Under the pieces are notes generated by a model that was not told the DNA's origin, did no database searches, and saw only the letters and a program-made list of their open reading frames with translations. A DNA stretch of 24,130 bases. Origin: a virus. The position numbers and the translations under genes are program-made. Of the stretch, positions 19,055-24,130 are shown in pieces; positions within the stretch are counted from its first letter, which is position 1; the number at the start of each line of letters is the position of its first letter. The DNA lies in IMG/VR virus record IMGVR_UViG_3300043409_002517, positions 1-24,130 of that record; one strand, given 5' to 3'.

Positions 19055-19902
19055 TAGAATTCATCAATCACATTAAATAGGTTTTTGAGACGGTTCGCAA
19101 TCATATAATTCATAAACTCTTGCTTAGTTTTACCTTTTGCGTTCTCATATGTATGTAGTATAGACTCTTTGAGGTTTTCAGGTATTTTTGTAAGGTCGAT
19201 TAGTGTTTCATTCCGTGAGAAATTACGCAACATCAAATCATTACAAAACTCTGAAGGCTCTTGATTCATCCAAACAATAATCTTTGCTTCTGTTATCGGT
19301 TTCTGCCGAGTACCAGTAACAAAGCAATCATCAGCACTAAGAATATTAGGAATCCCATCACCTTTGTCTCCACGAATAATAAGTTGTTTCAATTGTGCAA
19401 GTGGCAATGGCTCTTTGATTACTTTCTTTAGAATTGGTGAGTATTGTTCAACATTGGGGAATCTTTGCAGTTGAGCAAAGTCTTTATCGGAGGAAAGAAT
19501 CATCACTTTTTGTGTAGCAGCAAACTTCATTGCCAAAACAGCAATGATATCATCCGCTTCACATGTTTCAATTTCAATCACTTTATATGGTGAGTATACT
19601 TTCAACTCATCACGGATTTTATTGAGACAATCAAAGATGGTGTTCCAGTCGTGACCAGAAGATTCTCTCGCCTTCTTTCTTCCCGCTTTGTATTGAGGAA
19701 AGATACCACGGCGCCAATAGTTTTTGCTATCACAGGCGATAACAACCTCAGGTCCATGGGACTCTTTATACTTCTTCACATAGGTGCGAATGGTATTCAA
19801 AATCATATGGCGAACTAGTGTCTCATCTACCGCAGTTTTAGATGAGCCAATCTGTTCCATTAAGTTTGAGATTGCTACTTGATTAAAGTCGAATATTATC
19901 AT
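19054..19902 (-). CDS. rnh: RNase H / 5'-3' exonuclease (T4 Rnh type)
   Basis: The 282-residue protein (T4: 305) is of the FEN1 type. D5 in IIFDFNQVA, VVIACDSKNYWRR with K/R beyond it, ETCEADDIIAVLA, ILSSDKDFAQLQ and IRGDKGDGIPNIL carry the acidic metal site residues and the helix-hairpin-helix end. In T4 it removes RNA primers from Okazaki fragments with gp32. In T4 rnh lies next to dsbA; here it is about 15 kb away from dsbA, so the block is split. A 50-base gap holds its start, with no obvious promoter. Confidence 0.93.
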   Translation of the reverse strand: MIIFDFNQVAISNLMEQIGSSKTAVDETLVRHMILNTIRTYVKKYKESHGPEVVIACDSKNYWRRGIFPQYKAGRKKARESSGHDWNTIFDCLNKIRDELKVYSPYKVIEIETCEADDIIAVLAMKFAATQKVMILSSDKDFAQLQRFPNVEQYSPILKKVIKEPLPLAQLKQLIIRGDKGDGIPNILSADDCFVTGTRQKPITEAKIIVWMNQEPSEFCNDLMLRNFSRNETLIDLTKIPENLKESILHTYENAKGKTKQEFMNYMIANRLKNLFNVIDEF

Positions 19903-19951
19903 AATAAGGTCATTGTACTACAGTTTTATGTAGTTATGTGGCAAAGATGGT

Positions 19952-20479
19952 TTAGTCTTTGGTGGGGAAAGGCCATTTCGGTAAACCAGTAATTGGGTCA
20001 TTTTCAAAGGTGCCTTCCCATGGTTTATAATACAATTCATCCAAACCTTCAAGTATTGTCATAACATCATTTTCATCCATGGCATTATCTTCGTCTAATC
20101 GGTCTTCAAGTGGTAAAATATCCCACAAGTTGTTTTCAACATCATACCATGCATAGATACAAACCTCTTCCGCAGGTCGATGTTGGATCATTGAACCGAA
20201 TGTGAATGAATAACTATCATGCTCTGGAAAGATAAAATCTTCAACTAAGGCATCCTTGTGAATAAAGATGGCATAAGATTCCATGTTGGTGTTTCCACCT
20301 TCTGTATACTTGTATTCACCATCAATCTCTTCTTCAAGGTCACCATAACCATCAAAGATAATTTTCACTTCAGGCAAGTCAGAGATATCCCGACCAATTT
20401 CTAAATCATCAGGATCCCGATGACTGCCTTCAAGCATCTTTGTTAAAATCTCATCGTAACGAGCATAATCATAATCCAT
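19952..20479 (-). CDS. Acidic conserved phage protein (175 residues)
   Basis: I do not recognise this protein. It is very acidic: HRDPDDLEIGRDISDLPEVK, then DGYGDLEEEIDGEYKY, ESYAIFIHKD, IYAWYDVENNLWDILPLEDR, and it ends in LPKWPFPTKD. The PF-F-K end resembles that of several phage proteins. It lies directly after the metallophosphoesterase on the same strand (no gap), so they form one unit. DNA mimicry is possible given the acidity, but there is no proof. Confidence 0.8.
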   Translation of the reverse strand: MDYDYARYDEILTKMLEGSHRDPDDLEIGRDISDLPEVKIIFDGYGDLEEEIDGEYKYTEGGNTNMESYAIFIHKDALVEDFIFPEHDSYSFTFGSMIQHRPAEEVCIYAWYDVENNLWDILPLEDRLDEDNAMDENDVMTILEGLDELYYKPWEGTFENDPITGLPKWPFPTKD

Positions 20480-21424
20480 TTAAATCTCCACAGTTTTTAA
20501 TTGAAAGTTATCAGCTCTTCCCTCATAGTTGATATAACCTCTTGGATTACAAACAATGCGAGTAGAACCAACCATATAATCAAAGTCTTCATGGGTGTGC
20601 CCATGAGTCCACAATTTAACTTGTGGATGGTCAACAATGAAATCGTCTAATGATGAACTGTAAGCGCCATTCATTAATGTGTCGTGTACATAACGAGGAT
20701 GAGTAGACAACTTGCTTGGTGCATGATGCCCAACAACAACAAACTTTTGGTCAAACTTACCTTCAATTACAGATTGAATATATCCAACCATTTTCTTGTG
20801 GTCATCATATGCATCTTCTGGTGAGAAATGAGAAGCCTCTTCTTTTCTCTTATGACCAATCTCAATATAACCACCACCTTCTTTAGTGAGATACTTATTG
20901 CCGTTCTTACCATCTTCTGTAAAATCAGGATTTAATTCATAGATTGGAACTTTCCTGGAAATCATACGGAGACTATTTCGCACACATCGAAAGTCATTCA
21001 TTCTTTGACTAACATGAAACTTTGTCATTTCATCATCATTATTCATATCAGTCCATAATGTACCACCAACAAAAGTTACATCATCAATTGTTTTAATCTC
21101 TTTGTCGAGCAAATAAACATTACTCAACATATTAGATTCTAACATCGATTTGATTTTGTTTCCACTTGTGGCAAAATCACCATTATAGTGTTCATGGTTA
21201 CCCATAATACAAATCACATGTGGAAATTGGAATGAACAGCGTTTGAAGAAATCGGTAACACGATGACTTCTTGCACCTTCAAACATATTGTCTTGGTCTG
21301 GTCGACCAATATCAGCAGCCACACAGATATCACCACCGAGTATTAAAACATCGGCATTATCTGTATTCTGCAAATTAATATCACCAAATTCTAGGTGAAG
21401 GTCTGAGCAAACTGCAATTTTCAT
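20480..21424 (-). CDS. Calcineurin-like metallophosphoesterase
   Basis: All five metal-site motifs are present in order: CSDLHLEFGD (D8, H10), GGDICV, MGNHEHYNG, VVVGHHAPS and WTHGHTHED. The 314 residues include an insertion of about 100 residues (roughly 120-230) holding charged segments. Family members hydrolyse phosphodiesters or monoesters of nucleotides, DNA ends, proteins or signalling nucleotides with two metals. In this phage it is in the early-type cluster after a conserved 361-residue protein (4-base overlap). The substrate cannot be told; 2',3'-cyclic or diadenosine nucleotides and DNA ends are candidates. Confidence 0.9.
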   Translation of the reverse strand: MKIAVCSDLHLEFGDINLQNTDNADVLILGGDICVAADIGRPDQDNMFEGARSHRVTDFFKRCSFQFPHVICIMGNHEHYNGDFATSGNKIKSMLESNMLSNVYLLDKEIKTIDDVTFVGGTLWTDMNNDDEMTKFHVSQRMNDFRCVRNSLRMISRKVPIYELNPDFTEDGKNGNKYLTKEGGGYIEIGHKRKEEASHFSPEDAYDDHKKMVGYIQSVIEGKFDQKFVVVGHHAPSKLSTHPRYVHDTLMNGAYSSSLDDFIVDHPQVKLWTHGHTHEDFDYMVGSTRIVCNPRGYINYEGRADNFQLKTVEI

Positions 21425-22506
21425 TTTATAATCCTAACTAATACTGTATCTGCATTGATTCTCCCTGATAGAGGAGATTGTACTGCACGAATACTATCTA
21501 TAACATTTTTGAGAAACACTTTTCCACCACTAATGACTTCTGGAACAATTTCATCTGGTTTTCTCAACTTCTTTTGTACCGACTTACTCTCGGTGTAATT
21601 TAAAACTGTTGAACCTTTAATTGACAACCCACCTGCATCATCAGCAAAGTAACAACCAAGTTTTCTAGTCTTTGCATTATATACCCAAAGAGCCGAACAA
21701 CCAATAATTGCTTTTGGATCTACCGACTTAAATTTAGTCAATTCATCTTCAACGCAATAGTTAAGTTTACTAACTAATTCTTCTGGTGATTTAACTTTTC
21801 TCTTTCTTGGTTTACGATTCTTTTTAGATTCATCTTCCAACATTAAAGCATCATCAATCAATTTAGAAAGGAAAGATTCAAATCGTTTCAATTCAACTTT
21901 TTTGAAATTAGAATATCCTTCTACCAATTGTTCATCTTCACCAACAAGTGCTTCTGCAATCTCTTCACGGACTTTTTTGTAGTGTTCAACAATCGCCTTG
22001 GTGTGAACAGATTTTGCTTTTAATTCAACCATCATACCCTTAGGAGTTTTACTGGTCTCTTTACATCCATTCAAAACAAAGTCATCTACAAATCCATCTA
22101 ATTCACCAATAATACGAGAAGCGGAATCTTTGATTCGTTCCTGAATTGAGGGAATTATCGAAACTGGTTTTGTTGAAGCGGTGTCAATAACTGATTCTTT
22201 TACCAGTTTCAACTTTTCAATCTCATTTTTCAACCAATCTTTGTTTTCTTCTGGTAAGATACCGCCATTGTTTACAATACGACAAATCCAACCAAATGAA
22301 CTAGCTTGATTTTTAATGTTTGCTTCGGGAATTTTTAATTTGAGTTTTTTGTTGAGATATTCACATGCCCATTTCAAAGCATCTTTGGCATCCTTGTTTT
22401 GAGAATACCAATTCAAAGCTTTCATTAAGTCCAAACGAGTTAAATCACCAACAACTTTTGGTTCACCACCCGAAAATATTGTATTAGCATCTAGCAATCT
22501 TGCCAT
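21421..22506 (-). CDS. Large conserved phage protein (361 residues), unknown function
   Basis: The N-terminal part has NTIFSGGEPKVVGDLTRLDL, MKALNWYSQNKDAKDALKWA and IKNQASSFGWICRIVNNGG, a helical region. The middle is rich in Lys/Arg (SKKNRKPRKRKVKSPEE). The C-terminal part has CSALWVYNAKTRKLGCYFAD, LSIKGSTVLNYTESKSVQKK and SGRINADTVLVRIIK. I recall the ESKSVQKKLRKP segment as typical in marine T4-like phages. It is the first gene of the leftward run and has a strong promoter and GAGGG, so it is expressed early. Confidence 0.88.
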   Translation of the reverse strand: MARLLDANTIFSGGEPKVVGDLTRLDLMKALNWYSQNKDAKDALKWACEYLNKKLKLKIPEANIKNQASSFGWICRIVNNGGILPEENKDWLKNEIEKLKLVKESVIDTASTKPVSIIPSIQERIKDSASRIIGELDGFVDDFVLNGCKETSKTPKGMMVELKAKSVHTKAIVEHYKKVREEIAEALVGEDEQLVEGYSNFKKVELKRFESFLSKLIDDALMLEDESKKNRKPRKRKVKSPEELVSKLNYCVEDELTKFKSVDPKAIIGCSALWVYNAKTRKLGCYFADDAGGLSIKGSTVLNYTESKSVQKKLRKPDEIVPEVISGGKVFLKNVIDSIRAVQSPLSGRINADTVLVRIIK

Positions 22507-22540
22507 TGTAAAACCCTCATAATATTTAATTTAGACACTC

Positions 22541-22569
22541 AGTATATCATAATGTATGTTACCTGTCAA
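22541..22569 (-). promoter_or_regulatory. Strong sigma70-type early promoter heading the leftward run
   Basis: TTGACA, 17 bases and TATACT, ending 35 bases before the ATG of the 361-residue protein. The spacer ends TTATGA, like the TTGTGA and TTTTGA of other copies. A stem-loop with TTTTTT lies just upstream of the -35. Confidence 0.9.
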
Positions 22570-22574
22570 GCGTC

Positions 22575-22630
22575 AAAAAAGGCAACTGTTGTGAAGAAAC
22601 AACCATCATCGGGATAGTTGCCTCTTTTAT
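22575..22630. terminator. Terminator-like stem-loop at the divergence point
   Basis: GGCAACT (22581-22587) and AGTTGCC (22616-22622) pair over 7 bp, with an inner hairpin GTTGT/ACAAC (22588-22592, 22599-22603). On the minus strand it is followed by TTTTTTG right before the early promoter; on the plus strand by TCTTTTATT. It would stop leftward antisense RNA from the right and so isolate the early promoter. Confidence 0.7.
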
Positions 22631-22638
22631 TGATATAC

Positions 22639-22646
22639 CATAAATA
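22639..22646 (+). promoter_or_regulatory. Possible late promoter (CATAAATA)
   Basis: The T4 late promoter is TATAAATA; this octamer differs at the first base, as in marine relatives. It is about 70 bases before the first rightward gene and is the only such element in the right gap. gp33 and DsbA in this genome fit late transcription of this kind. Confidence 0.4.
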
Positions 22647-22717
22647 GGCATAGTTCCTTGCACGATAATTGCAATCCTATGGATGTCAGTTTAATGACAA
22701 ACATTCAAAGGAAAAAA

Positions 22718-22843
22718 ATGTTCAAGGAATTACCCAAAGTGTTTTTCATTGTTATGGTTAGTTTATGGTTTTTTGATAGTAAACCAAATTTAACCAAAAA
22801 GGACAATGTACCATCTTGTGGCATTATCGAACAAAAGAAATAA
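22718..22843 (+). CDS. Very small membrane protein (41 residues)
   Basis: The start at 22718 (MFKELPKVFFIVMVSLWFF) is supported by AAAGGA upstream; a longer in-frame reading to 22658 has no such site. One membrane span (residues 8-19), then a polar tail with a single Cys (KKDNVPSCGIIEQKK). It is the first gene of the right-hand plus-strand group, probably late. It overlaps the next frame by 28 bases. Function unknown. Confidence 0.6.
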   Translation: MFKELPKVFFIVMVSLWFFDSKPNLTKKDNVPSCGIIEQKK

Positions 22844-23070
22844 TCTTACTATTAGTATTACTTTTAATACTATGCTTTCCCACGAACATTTTAACTTCAC
22901 CTATGTATGGCGGAGATAAGACAAATGTAGCAAAAGAATTGCCTTCTAGGGAAAGAGAAGTCAAATTAAATCACGGAATAGCTGAATGTGTTAGAACTGC
23001 TTGGATAGGTGACATTAACGCTCAAAAATTAATCTGTGTCGAATACCGTTATAAAAAAGAAGTCAAGTAA
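22816..23070 (+). CDS. Small membrane-anchored or exported protein (84 residues)
   Basis: The protein has an N-terminal hydrophobic anchor (IILLLVLLLILCFPTNIL), then GGDKTNVAKEL, CVRTAWIGDINAQKLICVEY and a Lys-rich end; two Cys 17 residues apart may pair outside. The start is uncertain: TTG at 22816 is the only upstream start codon in frame before the anchor, and no clear SD was seen. Its stop shares a base with the ATG of the next gene (TAATG). Probably a virion-assembly or envelope protein, by position only. Confidence 0.65.
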   Translation: MWHYRTKEIILLLVLLLILCFPTNILTSPMYGGDKTNVAKELPSREREVKLNHGIAECVRTAWIGDINAQKLICVEYRYKKEVK

Positions 23071-23840
23071 TGGATCCGTTAACCCTCTTTGCACTTGCTA
23101 ATGGCGCTGTATCTGCTATCAAGGCAGGATGTAAGCTATACAAGGACATTAAGGGTGCAGCTGGCGATATTAAAGATGTACTTAAAGATTTAGATGAACA
23201 GTTTCATGGTGCATATGCGGCTAAAGGTAAAGCGCCTCCGCCTGCGGCAATCAAACAACTGAATGAAGAAAAAGCCAGAGTAAAAGATTTAAACAAACAA
23301 GATTCTGGCGATATTTATTTTGAATTGGGTCAACATCTTGGTGCCTTCTTTGATAATCAAGCCAAGTGTATAGCAGTATTTGAAGTGGAAGAAAAAAGGT
23401 CTTATCAGTTATATACTGGTGACGCTTCAGTAGGCAGTCGTGCTCTACAAAGAGTATTGATGAAGAAAAAACTTGAGCAGATGGAAGTTGAATTGCGAGA
23501 AGTAATGGTCTATCAAAGTCCGCCAGAATTAGGTGCTTTATGGACTGAAGTATTACAACAGTCTAAGATAATAAATGCAAGACAAGCAATTGCTTTGAAG
23601 GCACAAATTGAAAAAAACCATAGAGAAGAAGTTAAACACGCTAAATTTATGGAAAAAGTTTATGCATGGACTTGGTGGATTGGTAGTTTAATAATGATAT
23701 TATTGCTTACTTTTATTATAATGATTTTTGTAGCACAAGATAGAATGAAAAAATATCCTCAGTTGGGTTATGAATTATTTCCCAAAACGGAAAAACAAAG
23801 AAAAGAAGAAGCACAACCTAAAAAATATATTGGTAGATAG
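23070..23840 (+). CDS. MDPLT-type phage membrane protein (256 residues)
   Basis: The N-terminal part is helical (MDPLTLFALANGAVSAIKAG, then CKLYKDIKGAAGDIKDVL), followed by a Pro-rich joint (KAPPPAAIKQ), a long helical region (KKKLEQMEVELREVMVYQSP) and, at about residues 205-230, one membrane span (WTWWIGSLIMILLLTFIIMI). The C-terminus is basic. As far as I recall, this family occurs in marine T4-like phages near structural genes, with no known role. Helix and single span near the end suggest a membrane-bound assembly factor. Confidence 0.83.
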   Translation: MDPLTLFALANGAVSAIKAGCKLYKDIKGAAGDIKDVLKDLDEQFHGAYAAKGKAPPPAAIKQLNEEKARVKDLNKQDSGDIYFELGQHLGAFFDNQAKCIAVFEVEEKRSYQLYTGDASVGSRALQRVLMKKKLEQMEVELREVMVYQSPPELGALWTEVLQQSKIINARQAIALKAQIEKNHREEVKHAKFMEKVYAWTWWIGSLIMILLLTFIIMIFVAQDRMKKYPQLGYELFPKTEKQRKEEAQPKKYIGR

Positions 23841-23848
23841 AGAAAGAA

Positions 23849-24130
23849 ATGGATCCAATTTCAACTGGTGCAAAAGGTGCAGTTAGCACATTAAAGAATG
23901 CTCAAAATGCAGGTAAAGATTTGGGCAAAATTGTTGTAGACCAACAAGCGGATATAGAAGCGACTGTAAACGAACAACACCGAATAAGAGTAGAAGCAAA
24001 ATTAAAAGAGAATGCTATTAAAGCGGCCGCAGAGTTTAAAGCATTTGAACGGTATGAAAGAGATAAAGCACACCAAAGAGAGTTGCAACACCTGAAAGAA
24101 AGAGCAATTGCAAAGTATGGTAAAAATGCT
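23849..24130 (+). CDS. MDPIS-type helical protein (3' partial, 94 residues seen)
   Basis: The frame runs off the right edge. It starts MDPISTGAKGAVSTLKNAQN, echoing the MDP(L/I) start and AV-S-(I/L)K of the gene before, and continues as a charged helix (EQHRIRVEAKLKENAIKAAA, then FKAFERYERDKAHQRELQHL). A weak AGAGAAAG precedes the ATG, 8 bases after the previous stop. The similarity of the two N-termini suggests paralogues or a shared interaction segment. Function unknown. Confidence 0.78.
   Translation, partial: MDPISTGAKGAVSTLKNAQNAGKDLGKIVVDQQADIEATVNEQHRIRVEAKLKENAIKAAAEFKAFERYERDKAHQRELQHLKERAIAKYGKNA

Noticed and set aside
1-24130. CRISPR array, insertion sequence, integrase or attachment site
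   Set aside because: No spaced direct repeats, terminal inverted repeats or transposase/integrase motifs were seen.

Overview
The window reads as part of a T4-like myovirus genome, most likely from an aquatic proteobacterial host. Recognisable T4 core genes are gp32, gp59, gp33, DsbA and RNase H, sitting among many small, tightly overlapping genes of the kind seen in marine and freshwater T4-like phages. The DNA is AT-rich. No integrase, transposase or CRISPR array was seen. The host assignment is an inference; the tmRNA tag ends in FALAA, which resembles betaproteobacterial tags as I remember them.

Layout: a rightward structural gene (tail/tape-measure-like, with a lysozyme-like domain) enters from the left edge and ends at a strong bidirectional terminator near 1650. 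From 1688 to 22506 every gene is on the minus strand, in overlapping strings. Read in the direction of transcription (right to left), these are: a conserved phage protein, a metallophosphoesterase, RNase H, a DUF6433-like protein, a glycosyltransferase, a GalE-like epimerase and a ClpP-like protease (22.5-16.3 kb); a run of small early-type genes with host-type promoters, including a SWIM zinc protein, a GP88-like protein and a MazG-like pyrophosphohydrolase (16.3-11.4 kb); an envelope group with an LPP20-like lipoprotein and a secreted DUF4384-like protein (11-9.4 kb); a PD-(D/E)XK nuclease; a tmRNA gene (about 7.15-7.43 kb); several small conserved proteins; a SleB-type cell-wall hydrolase with a small membrane protein; and the dsbA-33-59-nucleotidase-32 block. 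At 22.5-22.7 kb transcription diverges, and rightward, probably late, genes run off the right edge.

The main discovery is a phage-encoded, circularly permuted (two-piece type) tmRNA. Its 3' half (T arm and CCA) lies upstream of its 5' half (acceptor strand, TTTCGACAG and tag frame). It has a 7-bp acceptor helix with the G3-U70 alanine identity pair, an intervening hairpin, the tag ANDSQFALAA and a terminator. The same window encodes a ClpP-like subunit with an apparently complete catalytic triad, suggesting a phage route for tagging and degrading stalled proteins.

A second theme is regulation. At least five sites match TTGACA-17-TAnnnT closely. Several have a stem-loop just upstream of the -35, like the promoter early stem-loop (PeSL) cassettes described in T4-type phages. 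One of them predicts a leaderless mRNA. Four genes too short for ordinary ORF calling were added (38, 41, 49 and 52 codons). Two GC-richer stretches around the MazG gene remain unexplained.
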